Shown piece after piece: positions 1-12,100 of a stretch of 64,000 nucleotides of DNA (its first letter is position 1; each line of letters starts with the position of its first letter). The notes beneath the pieces were generated by a model that searched no databases, had not been told where the DNA came from, and saw only the letters and a list, made by a program, of their open reading frames with translations. A program made the translations under genes and the position numbers. This DNA is from Smittia aterrima (lineage: Eukaryota > Arthropoda > Insecta > Diptera > Chironomidae), in the NCBI GenBank assembly GCA_033063855.1, contig CP093829.1, positions 17,267,537 through 17,331,536 of the forward strand. Direction: 5' to 3'.

Positions 1-53
1 AGTTTCATGTTTAAATTGATCAGATGGAAACATAGCTATTTAATTATTTACAG

Positions 54-555
54 TTGACTGTAGCTAAATGCTCATGCGCAAAGTTTTTCCAAGTTCGAAA
101 TAAATCAACGAGAATTTGCGGAATGAGTGATGCGAATTGCTTCAAAGAAGTTGAAAATGAATTTCCTCAAACTGGAAGTGAATGTCGATGCTTTGAGCCT
201 TGCGAAAGTCTCAAGTATCGCGTTGATTTAAAAATCCTTTATAAGGTAAGCTTTGGGTATAATGGAGTTGATTTTATGCCTGCAACGTTTTCTGTGAAAT
301 TCGGATCCAAAAATTACTTTGAACAGAAGAGAAAACAACAATTTTCAAACTTTGAAATTCTGTCGTTCATCGGAGGACTTCTTGGTTAGATATTTTAATT
401 CTATTGTAGACTTGTTTATGTTAAAAGATATTTTCAGGACTTTTCACTGGATTCTCATTCATCTCCGGAACTGAATTGATTTACATGATCGCGAAATCTT
501 TCTTCAAACCAAAATCCTCTTCAAGAGTTTATCCACTTTCCGAAAGAGTTCAGAG
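54..555 (+). CDS. DEG/ENaC (pickpocket-type) sodium channel, C-terminal part, 5' end outside window
   Basis: C-terminal portion of an amiloride-sensitive, degenerin/epithelial sodium channel subunit, a plasma-membrane cation channel. Exons are 54-384 (after a TTTACAG acceptor) and 438 onward (acceptor TTTTCAG, frame kept: G + GA gives glycine). The first exon shows the cysteine-rich extracellular end (CSCAKFF, then ECRCFEPC) and the pre-pore stretch leading to SFIGGLLG. The second exon completes the second membrane segment with the selectivity-filter motif GFS followed by SGTELIY. The upstream part (first membrane segment and finger/thumb domains) lies before the window. The frame does not stop after this channel but continues into the amino end of the next one, so the boundary given (about 555) is only the start of the next unit's conserved amino-terminal motif. 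Family assignment is firm; which pickpocket it is cannot be told. Confidence 0.85.
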
Positions 556-2265
556 AAAGTCGAATTGGATCGTCTGTTACCTCAAATCTTTTCTCGAAAA
601 CTCTTCAATTCATAGCTTCAAATGGATCGCAAAAGAGAGAAGGATTACACAAAAGTTTGTCATATTTTTAGTTTGATTAAGAAATATTTTAGATAACTTC
701 GTTTTTTCAGAATCTTTTGGACGTTTATATTTGTTTTCTTCATCTTTGGATTCGAGTTTGTATCAACGAGAATGTTCGGAAAGTTCAAGTCTGATTCAAT
801 CATTCAAACTCAAGATGGGACACCTCGAAGTGTTAACTCAGTAAATATTTATTTAATTGCAAAGTCTAGTTTAATTAAATCATTCTGGTTCAGATTCCTT
901 TTCCAGCGGTTACAGTTGTCGACATAACTAAACAGGAGACGATGTTGTTATTAGAGTTTGCATTGGCAGTAGCTTTAGGACCGGTATTCACCACACCAAC
1001 GAAAGAAGAGTTTGACAAAATATTCAAGGATTATCCTTTCAAAATTATTAAGTAAGACTTGAACTGAAATAAGAAAGCTCAAATTTGATTTTTTTTTTCA
1101 GCTCAACAGTTGACGCGAATTTGTGCTACCAAGATGCACAAAAAACAAGTTTCATCACAACCGTAGATTATCTGAATTACACTTTTGAGAACCCATCAGT
1201 GTTCGTTGAGCACTTGAAGAAGTGGCTTCCGCAGAGATCTTGGTTCGAGGACAGCGAAATAATTTGGAACCGACACTCTCGACCATTCTTCACGGAAACT
1301 TTGACAACTCAAGGAATTGGCTTCACTTTTAATATCGCAAAAGCCGAAGATTTGATCACGAAAAATATTTCAGAAGATTTTCAGTACGCGAGTCCTGAGA
1401 ATCACTCACTTTTGACTACATCGACGAACGGCGATCGCCATCTTCAAATGTCATTCGAACGTCGTAATCCTTTTTTTGTCTTTGAGTATGGCATAAAAAA
1501 TCCTTTCGGATTTCCAAAATTTCAAAATTGCAGAGACGAAGGTGTTATTGTTCACTCAAATTACGAATTGCCGACAAACTTTGAATATGACGAATACACG
1601 CGAATGACGCCTGGATACACAATCGACCTTCTGATTACTCCACAAGTCGTTGAAACTGATGAGAGCTTGAGAAGTTTCTCTCCTAAAGTCCGTCAGTGTT
1701 ATTTCGAAGGCGAATTTAAACTCGAGTTCTTTGAGCATTACACGACAGGAAACTGTTTGGCCGAATGTTACTCTAAAATTATTTTTGATCTTTGCCATTG
1801 CGTTCAGTTTTACTATCCAAGAAACTCGACAATGGAAGTTTGCAGTGCTCCAACGAGAGATTGCGCTGTCCGACTTAAGCTACAAATCCTCGATTTAGAA
1901 TATTGCAATCAATGTTTCCCGCCTTGCAACTCCATCACTTACGAGATAGAAATGAGACAAGCGCCTTTTGCTCGTCCTTTCTCTGAAGCGTAAAGTCTTT
2001 TCATTGATATCCTATTCTTGTTAACTCATTTTGTTTCAGATTGAAAAACACAACGTCAATCACTGTGAGATTTAAAGACGAAGAGTTCTACGCGATTCGA
2101 AGATATCAACAGTTTACAGTTCAAGATTTCTTATCGAACATTGGAGGGCTGATGGGAGTGTTTGCTGGAATTTCTTGTTTGTCACTCGTCGAATTCATTT
2201 ATTTCTTCACTTTACGTTTGTTCTCCGATCTCATGAAGTTACGAAGAGTTCAAGTTTCTTCTTAA
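485..2265 (+). CDS. DEG/ENaC (pickpocket-type) sodium channel, second tandem unit, fused to the preceding one
   Basis: Nearly full-length DEG/ENaC subunit. Exons 438-654, 711-840, 894-1051, 1102-1989 and 2040-2265 join in frame (introns 50-56 bases; the donor at 655 is a weak GTTTGT). With the upstream exon the open frame is 649 residues and has no stop between units. Visible parts: cytoplasmic FLENSSIHSFK motif, first membrane segment after KIFWTF, extracellular domain with a cysteine-rich thumb (CLAECYSKIIFDLCHC, then CNQCFPPC), second membrane segment with SNIGGLMG and the filter motif GIS. Odd: the usual conserved cysteine in the GxCxTFN motif is glycine here (GIGFTFN). No methionine exists between the previous channel's second membrane segment (ATG at 485) and this unit's first membrane segment. 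It is therefore either a true double-channel protein or starts at that internal ATG or an unseen alternative exon. Confidence 0.85.
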
Positions 2266-2297
2266 ATTTATTTATAATCTACAACGAATTCTTTCAC

Positions 2298-2303
2298 AAT
2301 AAA
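2298..2303 (+). promoter_or_regulatory. polyadenylation signal AATAAA of the DEG/ENaC gene
   Basis: AATAAA lies 33 bases past the stop codon of the second channel unit, a normal distance for a short insect 3' UTR. Confidence 0.55.
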
Positions 2304-2354
2304 TTTAGAGTGCACAAAAAAACATTTTTAATTCAATCATTAATCAACATCACG

Positions 2355-2480
2355 ATGTCTCTTATCTTACAAGGGCTTCTCAAGTATTTAAAAAGAAATC
2401 ATAATTTTTCAACGACGGCCCAACAAGCGCGCACAATCATTACTCACCGACCTTCCGCGATAAGAGAATTTACATCATAA
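2355..2480 (+). CDS. possible 41-residue small protein
   Basis: An ATG-initiated frame between the DEG/ENaC gene and the convergent LITAF gene. The peptide starts MSLILQGLLKYLKRN and is rich in Lys, Arg, Ser and Thr. Its only acidic residue is one Glu near the C-terminus, a composition like a mitochondrial presequence. It follows the channel's AATAAA by about 50 bases. I do not recognise the family. It could be a chance frame, a first exon, or a small gene. Confidence 0.2.
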   Translation: MSLILQGLLKYLKRNHNFSTTAQQARTIITHRPSAIREFTS

Positions 2481-2657
2481 TCGCTCTGTTCTCAAACTTT
2501 TAATGTTTCACCTCGACGAGAAAAGATTTTTTGTAACATCGTACTTTGTCGTGTTTACGTTGATTGATGTTGATAATTCGTTACGTGCTTCTGATGGACC
2601 TGCGGGGCTTTAATCTTTTCAAAATTGTGCAATTAAGATGATAAAACGTGAATTTCT

Positions 2658-3038
2658 TTAACGTCGGAATGTCTCGAGGTATTGCCCGCAACTTGGACAG
2701 AAGTGATGCACGTTTTTACAGCCAGAGCAATAATAAGGAATGCAACAACAAAAGCTACAAAGGAGACTTTGAGAATAATGTTGAAAGAGTTGATAATTGC
2801 TTACGGAAATAACATTACAGCAACGATATGAGTTTGCATCGACGACTCTGATTCGGTTCTTGAGTTGATGATGCAGTTACAGTGAGGACATTTAGTTCTC
2901 GTCGATTCTGGTCCGACTTTTACATGAAGTCCAACGTTACTCGCTGCGAGTTAACAAAACTGATCAGAATCTCATCACAAAATGATTAATGAAGATTGAC
3001 TCACGTTGCACGTCGATAATTCCATTTTCGCCTTTCAT
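2658..3038 (-). CDS. LITAF-domain zinc-ribbon membrane protein (93 residues)
   Basis: Small LITAF/SIMPLE-family protein; family members sit on the cytosolic face of late endosomes and lysosomes. Exons on the minus strand: 3005-3038 (ATG at 3036-3038), 2805-2943 and 2658-2766, joining as codon + 1 and codon + 2 bases to give exactly 94 codons including stop. The protein has a short N-terminus, then VGPESTRTKCPHC (first zinc knuckle), the membrane-associating hydrophobic stretch from TH to CCCIPYYC, and the second knuckle HHFCPSCGQYLETF at the C-terminus. The spacing from TH to IPY matches the family. The intron at 2767-2804 is only 38 bases; an alternative acceptor 12 bases further downstream would shorten the hydrophobic part. 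An acceptor-like TTCAAG just before the ATG suggests a non-coding upstream exon. Confidence 0.75.
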
Positions 3039-6000
3039 TTCTTGAAGAAAAAAAAAGGAAATTGAATGAGAAACTCTTTGAATGTCCTTTAAAAATTCAC
3101 CAAGATCAACGTTGGGAACTCTATTCTTAAAAAACTTATGCCAAGTATAGAGGAGCAACAATCTGTCACCACAAAACATTCAACTGAATAAACCTTCGCG
3201 ACTAAACTCAATAGACTGAAGCTACCGCTAAACGTACCCGAGTGAAGGTTATCGCTAGTGAAAATATTCAATTTGATTAATGAGTTGGGTTTATGGTTTG
3301 TTATCGCATCGCACATCAATTTGTCATCAAAAAGTTCTTCTGTTTCTGCTGAGTTTTATCAAACGAATGAGCTTTGTAATCATTCCCGAGAAAGTCTCGT
3401 TTTATGATTACAATGTAATCCAATTAGATGAGTGCTCCTCATATCAATCACAAATCAATTATAAACGACATAGTTAATTATCAGAAGCATCTGCTTATTT
3501 GATTATCGATCGAACTTTACTGAGAAATAAATTTCGATTTGAATGTTCTCATGAAAAACGTACTCAGCTCTCGTCTGTCGTCGGGAAACGTACCAAAGCG
3601 GAAATGAGCTTTTCTTAACATTTTCCAACTGCGGTTCGCATGAATGAGAATTATTATCAGCAGTAGCAAAAACCTCGGCTCATTTTCCTGATTTTAAACT
3701 TTCCTCTCATATTTCCAAGCGTGGTTTCCTCTTTCGACTCAAAAAAGGGTTGAAACTTTCACCAGTGATTCATAATCTCGACTGACGCAACGTTACAAGA
3801 GCTTCTCTACCTGATTTTCTTTCTTCTACACTCAAATCCGTGTTTCGCTACAGAAAAAAAAACTTTTTTTTTGTGAAAATTTAATTTCCTTTTTTGATTA
3901 TTTTTTTTTCTCCTCCTCCTACGAATGAAAGTCAACGAAGATTTAGTGAGAAATGTTTTAATTTATGGAAGAAGGAAATCTCATTGCTTTTTTCATGAAT
4001 CATGCTAGAGCTCGCCCTAAAACAAAAGTTGAATTTATTATCTCTCGTTCTGATGATGCATGTCTTTCAATTTGCATTTTATAAACGGAAAAGAAGCTGA
4101 AGCCATCAGCGCAGCCACTCGCTTTCCACCTAAGCTATCCTTTCGCCTTCTGTCGCTGACAGATAAAACAAAACTAAATAAATCACCCAACGATGGCTCA
4201 ATGGTGCATAAATACGATGCAAGAGCTTGACATTTGTCTAAGCCATTTCACAGAGATTGAATTGATGAATTCTTTTTTTTTATTCACGAGAAAGCATAGC
4301 GAAAAGGAAAATCGAGAAGAATGAAATTGAACTCATGTTTCATCTATCGTGCTGCTAGTTAAAATTCATCGCTACATGCACCATCATCAAGAGTGAGTAA
4401 GAGAGAGAGAGGTGAAGGGAAAAATCATGCAATCAATTTCCCAGAAACACGAACGAACAACCAAGAGAACTTTTTCACCTTCTTGGTCTTGCAATCAACA
4501 ACGAAAATCTTTTCTCACATTTCAATCAATGCACAAAGCTCACAATTAAATTGGATACTGGACGAACGTCTTACAACTTAATAAAGAAATCAATTGAAGG
4601 TTTAAAATGTCTTCGTGCTAAATGACAATCAATTTATTCACTGGAAGCTTCGAATTACTTTCTTGTCATTTGGATGCGCTTCAACACGTTTTCCTTCAAT
4701 CAAACGTTTATTTTATCTTAATAGTTTTAATCATGAAAAAGTTCATTCAATTTAATATCAAGACGCTTATCGTCGACGAGCATCAGGAAAAGCTTATGCA
4801 AAGCAGACGGAGAAATATGCAAAAATAGAAACAGAATGCACTTAAATACGTTCTTGCCATAAAAATGAATGTTTGTTATCAGTTTTTCGAACGTTTGGCT
4901 CGAGCTTTTCCTCCTTCTCGTCTCACCAGATAACAAAGAAAGCAAGCAAACTTCTTTCTTATCGCGATTAACAAAAAATGCTTCGAACTGAACTTTTCAT
5001 TTTCTCTGCTTTCTCGCAGATACACAAAAAGTTGCAGAATGTGCTTGTTTCGAAGCAGACTCTTCTCTATCTCAAAAACGAGAAAAAAGCATATTTAAAG
5101 CTTTATCTTGACGCAAAAAAAGCTTGAAGATATTTTCTGCTGAATGATTCAAAATTTTCCAGGAAAAATGAAATTCAAATCATTTTTTTTATTCAAAAAA
5201 GTGTTTAATCGACTGCACAGTTATTTGTTGGATTTATTGACAAATTTATGATGCCATCATCGTGACAATGTTCTGTTGATTTATTCCTCGCTCACTCGCG
5301 CTAGCAGGCGCGATAAGAAAATGTATCAATTTGAATTTATGGCGATGCCATAAAAATCCATTGCAAAATTTACGATCAAAAGATTTCCAATAATTCATCG
5401 ACGAGTAGTGGCAATTGTGTTTTGAAAGATTCTCAATCGAAGCAATTTGTTTCAAAGTTATTGGCTCATAAAGTCATATTAAGATGCGCGAAAATTATGA
5501 TCGAGTCGCCGCCTCTTTGGATTCTTTAATTTTAAGTCTGCAACATTGTTGCTTCGTAAAACCAACCGCGAAGAGTTCTTATCGTCGACCATCAATTAAA
5601 TCGTATTTTACACAAGATAGAGCACAATAAAAATAAATTTTTAATGACATTTGTGTTTTCCACTCGACTCTGGTCAGTGGCAATGCCACGGCAGAGCAGA
5701 GATAAGCTGGGAAGTGCAGTTTTTATTTTTTATGACTTTTTCCAGCCAGGATAAAAGTAATATAGTGGTTGGGACTCTTTTTGTGCTGAAAAATATTTCT
5801 CGCTATCAGTGAGCCGCATAAAAACTCATAAACATTTCCATGTGATATCCAACGTTCTCTCTCTCTTTACAGAAACAGCAAATTTTATGAAGTCGCGCCT
5901 CTCCTGAGAACGTTTTCTGTAATCGCGATTGTGGTTGGTGAGTTTTTACATTTTTCATTGCGCTCAGTTAAAAACAACAATTGTTTAATTATTTTCTAGT

Positions 6001-6180
6001 CGTGGTTCTGCTCTTATCAAAAACTAAATTCAAAACCATTCGAAAAGCCTTCGAAGCTTTTAATCTCAACTCAACAGCGAAAGCTGATTGAGTATCAATA
6101 TCGATTTATTTCCAACTAGTTGCACTATATCGAAGGAAAACTCATTTAAAGCGAAAGATTTTGGCAGATGCAAAGTTTAA
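3039..6180. other. intergenic region without a recognised gene
   Basis: Short frames here lack family resemblance and good starts. The stretch is AT-rich with homopolymer runs (for example around 3855-3915). The only structure seen is one copy of a dispersed repeat at about 4428-4655. The left end of the large inverted duplication begins at about 6181. Confidence 0.6.
4428..4655 (+). repeat. dispersed repeat, copy 1
   Basis: Resembles 20552-20832 over several blocks, including AATCTTTTCTCACATTTCAA, AATTAAATTGGAT.CTGGACGAA and TTAATAAAGAAATCAA. A more diverged relative lies at about 57190-57430 and, mirrored, at about 8200-8440. No open frame or terminal inverted repeat was seen; it may be an old non-autonomous element or a duplicated regulatory segment. 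Confidence 0.5.
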
Positions 6181-9100
6181 AGTAATTTCCAGTGAGAACT
6201 TCCGATAAGAGGTTCCGTTGCATTAGCGATTCGTTTGCTTTCTTTCTCTCTTCTTGCCGATAATTTTGTAAAAATGTAAAAGAATGAGAATGACTAAAGA
6301 AGGTGGAAACATATCTTGAGATTTATGGGATTTTATTGTTCGGTGGAAGCAGCGAAGCTAAGCTCGTTGACTGCAGAATCGTTTTGAAATCATCTCGTTT
6401 GAACTTTCTTTTCGCTCCTAATAAAATTTAATGATTGAACATAAATCAAACTATTTACGAGAGCGGCTCTAAGAGGCGCAATAATGAGATTGAGCATTAG
6501 CATAAACAGCATCGATTCTTTTTTGAGCAACGACAATGAATATTGCATAAGCTCGAACGCAGTTGGAAATTTATTTTTCCCACACATGCAGCTTTGGCTA
6601 TTAAATTTTCATAAACTCAGAGGAAGGAGAGAAAATTTATTTTCGCGGAGGAACTTTAGGGAAATGTAAAACAAACAACGGAAAGCGTTCTCGATGTTTT
6701 ATGAGCAACCACATTAAGCGTTTTTCTTCGTTTTACAAATAAATTTAATTTCGCAAAGTCTTAATTCTTCCCGCAAAGCAAAAAATGCTGAAAAAAATGT
6801 TTGGAATTAAGCGACAAAAATTCTCTGAGCGAAGGTGAGCGATTCGTTTAGCAAAACATTTCCTGAATACAAACGACTTCATTTCCATTTCTCTTCCTTC
6901 TTCTATTTTATTGTCTCACCAGCAAATCAATTAAAGCTCGCAAAGTGAAGTGAAGTCAAAGTGTTTTCTTGCATGTCGATTTGTTCCTTTGATAACGAGA
7001 CTCAAGTCTCAAGTTATTTAATTAAACGTTTTCTGATCTGAACAACGAGAACTCAGCAGATTGTTTCGACTAAGTTCTCAGCCAATAATTTCAGCCGAAA
7101 AATCTCCGATAACGAAATGTTAACTAATTAAAGCTTTTATAAATTGCCATTTTCAGTTCCACGCTTTTACTCTCTCGCCAAGCTCGAGCATTGGAAGTGC
7201 AATGAGATCTCCAACACAAATTGTCGGGCGTTAAACGATATTGGATGGAAATAAATTATTTCGAGTGCAGGTAATTTTTCATTGAAGATGCTCGAGAACT
7301 GATTCGGAAACAGAGACGAACGATTTTCTGCGAATTTAAAATGCATTAAAACGAACTTTTCGTTCGTGGAAGAAGTTTCGGAAGACTTTCCGATAAGATT
7401 TTCCTTGAACAAAAACAGAATTTTCCTCGTTTTTCTTTTGCAACGATAACAACTTTTCCTCCGTCGAGATTTGCATAAAACTCTTTGAGTTATCTATGGA
7501 ACGAAGAGTTTTCTTTATTGTTCGCCTCCGATCTGATTAAAGCGACTGCAGTTTGCTTAAGGGACTTTCGTTCAATGTCGGAAGATTGCACAAACTGCAA
7601 ATTCTTCTCTGAAGATGGAAAACTGCAGATTCAAACGTCTCTCGAAGCTTATTAGCATATCACTCGACATTCAAGGAGCGATTAAGCATTTTTCAATTAG
7701 TTTTGTGCTGCAGCATTAATCGCAATCATAATTATTAGCTTAAGAGCTCAATTATCATGCAATTTTGCACATTAATCTCGCATAACTTATCGCCACTCTT
7801 CGTATGCTCGCATCCACGTGCTTGTGAGTTCTCATTGTGCTACGAAGCCGATTAGAAGATAAAATCGCAAGCTTGACGCTCATAAAATTTAATTATGAAC
7901 AGCAAAACGTTTTCAATTTGTCGCATAGAGGAATTGTTTTTCTTTCGGTGATCACGATTTGTTGTTAATCGTGAAGTTCTTTTTATGAGATACAAGAAAA
8001 GTTTTCTGTTCAAACTTTGATGAAAAGAAGAAATCAATTAAGTTGTTTGTTCAGGGCTCTCGAGCATTCTTAAGTTAAATTTCTCATCACATTCTCGACT
8101 CGTGTTTGATGAAAAACCTTTAACTCTTTGCTGCTCTTTTGCTTCTCGTTCGAGTTTTTCTTTTGCTCGTTGCCATTAACAATTTTCTTGCGATTTAATT
8201 GAGTTCCTTGTAACACGTTGTTCTCTGATGTTTGTTTTCGTTATTTCTCCTTCACTCGATTCTTCTCAATTTCATTTCCATTTTGATTTCTTCATTACTT
8301 TGCCTTTTTGTCTATCGACGAAGCTAACTCAAATTGCGCGGAGCTCTTAACGTTGTTGATTGAAATGTGAGAAAAGCGATGCGAAGTCAATTGTAAGGTG
8401 AACTTCTTGTGTTTCTAAGAACGCGATTGAGTGACTGAGATAGAAGGAATCTTTTAAAGTGTTTCACGAGGGGCTTTTAAATTTCATTCTAATTAAAATG
8501 GAAATTCAGATCAAAGCGAGGAAGATAAAAGATTTCAAAAATTAATTAAGTTTGTCATCGAATTATCTGAACTAATGAACACATCATTATCGTTATTATT
8601 CACAGCGTTTTCGGCGGTTTTGAATTGTTTCCGAGTCGCGTCGTTGAATTTACTAAAACAAATATTCTAAAAGATCTTCACAGCTGATAAGCACGGCGCA
8701 CGAAGCGAGCTCTGATTCCCGCGTCGTGTTGAAAACTTCTATCGAGATGTCGCAACTTGCGATTGAATGAATTTCAATTTGAAAAAAGATTTTTCTTCTA
8801 AAATCGACTCATTCAACAACTACAAACTGATAAGAGACTTGAACGAACGAATGCGCACGAAAACGGACTCGCAGTGAAAATTAAAGAGAAATCATTGGAA
8901 TTCGCGGATATTTTATCATTCAGCAAAGCACACGAGATGACCTCAAGACAAAATAACAGCAAACGAGATGCAGAAAATATTTTCGAGTGATAAGAGTTGC
9001 ATTCGACGAAGTTGGAATGGAAACAAAAGCAACAAAGAAGTGAAATCTCGATTGTTGCTTCGCTGCATTATTTGAGCAACGAAAGCGAGAAGAAGAAACG

Positions 9101-12100
9101 CTTTTTGATCAAGATCAAGAGGAAAATGTAATAAAAATGCTTAAAAACAAAAAGAGAATTCTTAATGAATGAGCGGACTGAGAAGGCAGCAGACGAAAGG
9201 TGATGAAGATTGTCGATAAGACGAAGCAAGAATTTCGAAAACGATTCGAGATGTAAGTGAATTATGAAGTGGACACAATTAAAGTGATTTCAAGCGAAGC
9301 ATGTGTTGGCTGTCTCGAGAATCGCTGAAGATCTCAATCGGTCTCGACATTTTTATTGTGTTCTTTAGCGTGTCATCATCAACGAAGAAGCTTAAGAACA
9401 CATTAATAACACTCGACGGCGTCATTAATAACTCGAGGCAACTCCAAAGGTGTTTATGCAAATCATTGAGAAGAATGAAATGAAAACCAGTAGCGAAATG
9501 TTTATGAGATCTCCAACAGTTTAACGTTCTTCGCTTGAGCTTCTTCTGAATGAAACTTCAATTCTCCTCAAACTGCAGCTTCGAAAAGCTTCCACGAAAT
9601 CCATTTATTTATGCTATACGTTCATGCATATCCGACCGAATTGCTCCAAATTCAAATACATCCATTAATACGGAAATAAATTCAAACGAGATTGGATTTC
9701 GCAGTCGACGTTTGTCGCCTTTTTTTACGGCGAGCAATGGAAAGAATTCTGCAGCTCAAAGAAAATCTTGATTTATTGCAGTGATTAGCGCTAATGGATT
9801 TTTTAAAACCGCAATTTATTTTTCACCACTTTCGCCATCCTCGATGATGTCGACGACGATTGGACGACGGTTAAGAATTTCCATACATTTCCAATAACTT
9901 AACGTGGATATGATAATCCTCGAGAGAGTTCAGTTCACGAATGCATCAGAGTTCGATAAGAGAACTTCTGAGTTTTCCTCTCGAATCGTTTAACATCATG
10001 TTAACGCCTCCTCCAAAGCCTAAAGCGACTTGAAACCTGTCGCGCATTTGCATAAAAGCCTTGCAATTCAGCGAAATAATTTACGGCGTTAAGGAGAGTG
10101 TAAAATTACTTGAGAACACGGTCGTTAATAATTCAATTCTCGACTGGATACAGCCACCAACTGCGATCGAGATTAAATGCTGCGTTGCCTGATTTTCTCT
10201 CCAAGAAGACGACAAAGTTATTGGCTTTGACAAATTGTAATTAACACTGAAAAACTAATTTGCAAAAAAATCTTTGATTTACATAATTTCATCATCAAAT
10301 TCTTGCGGAGGAGTTGAAAGATTCTCTCGAATGTTAAAATCTGTTAGAACATAAAATGTTTCGAGTTTGTTTTACACGGCGAAGAAGAGAATGGAGCAGC
10401 GCGAAGGGAAACTGATGACGGCCAATTAGCATTTCTTTGTGTCGACCGCCTAAGGTGACATCTGCGATATCTTCGAATTGGATCAAAGCTATTGAAATGT
10501 CCATCAAAATATTTTTTTTCTTCAACTTTTTTCGACTCGAAATTTAAATTAAAGTTTTCAACAGATTTCTCTCAACGAATTGGAATTCTCTTGCAAATTT
10601 CACAAATCAAGATAATTTGAGGATTTTTTATTGCCGCACCAAAGTGCAAATACCGAAATCCGAACGACGACGAGTCTGCTGCTGTTACATGTTGGCTCGT
10701 ATTTCACATTCGGATAATTTATATTGGCAAAGGGTGTATTTACTCTCCGCTTCTTATCAAACACCCGCAGCCACTAAGCTCTTATCTCGACAATATTTCG
10801 CAATGTGTCTGAGCTCAAATGAAATCTACAAGGAACAGAGAGTTCTACGTTCCTCCTTTGAATGGATAAAGGATGATGAGAGAGCGGACCAAAAATATTT
10901 TCTAATCGATTCTTCGAAATAAAATCAAACACGCACGAGAATGAGAGGAAACTAAACGGCATCGTCATCGGCGAGCCTTATGCTTCTCACTCACTCCTTT
11001 CCACAGTGTAAGAAAAAAAGCGAAACAATCTGTAGTTAAACAGACACAGAACAAATGAAAATAAAGATTTGAACAACTGATAAACTTGCAGAAACAAACG
11101 ATCGCAAACGACTGTGCAGAACGAGCGAAATAAATGCATCCACCACTTGCGTTACAATCGCGTTCGTAATAAATATCGTCGACGAAGTTGAGAAAGAAGT
11201 TGAGATTTAATTCAACACCGCGAGTGATGGCAAGAAACACTAAGCCAAGCCAACTTGAAATGAATCTCGAAGAGCAATTTCTCTTACACCTGCAGACGAT
11301 TGAGTTTCGATTAACAAGACTTTGCGTTATTGATTTCACAACGTTTTACTGCTCGTTGCCCTCGACTCTTGCGAATGCGATAAGACGAATCAGCAAACAT
11401 TTCTCTATGAATGCCCTTGTCGATGCTGTAAAGGATTTCAATGGCTTGCGGTGTCGTGTTGTCAAACGACTCGACTCACATATGAAGGCACATAAAAATA
11501 TATTTTCCATCCGAAGAATGGCCGAGGCGAGATAAGAAACTATGTGGCGAAAATTTCAAATAACTTTCTCGATATTTTTCTTCTACAAAATACATAAAAT
11601 TATTTTTTATTATAAAAGTCAACACATTTCGGGGCAACAGATCTCAATGCATGCGATAGCGAGGGCGAGAAGAATGATGGAGATTTCAATGCAAATTTAC
11701 ATAAAAATCCTTTAGAGCTCTGGCGACGACAGGGAGGGCACTCGATACACGACAACGCTCTGTGTTGAGAGAGAAGAAAGGCTTGGAGGGCGAAGTGATA
11801 AAGAGTAATGTTCAAGTTTTTGGATCTTCAAATGGCTGCTCTCGTCGCGATAAGAAAGTCATCAGATTAAGTCTCTCTCGTGCAGCAAAAGGAAATCATC
11901 CTCGGAATAGCCCGCAATAAAAAAAATGCGATCATTCCACTGATTAAACATATTTAATGTGAATCTACATAGCAAACGAATACTTCGCTTATCTCAACTC
12001 TCCTTTCTCTCCTTTAACAGCAAACGAAAGAGCTTTCAACCAACTTCTATCTGGAAGCTCAAACATAAAAGTAGAGAACGGGAGTGTTGTGCTTCGAAGG

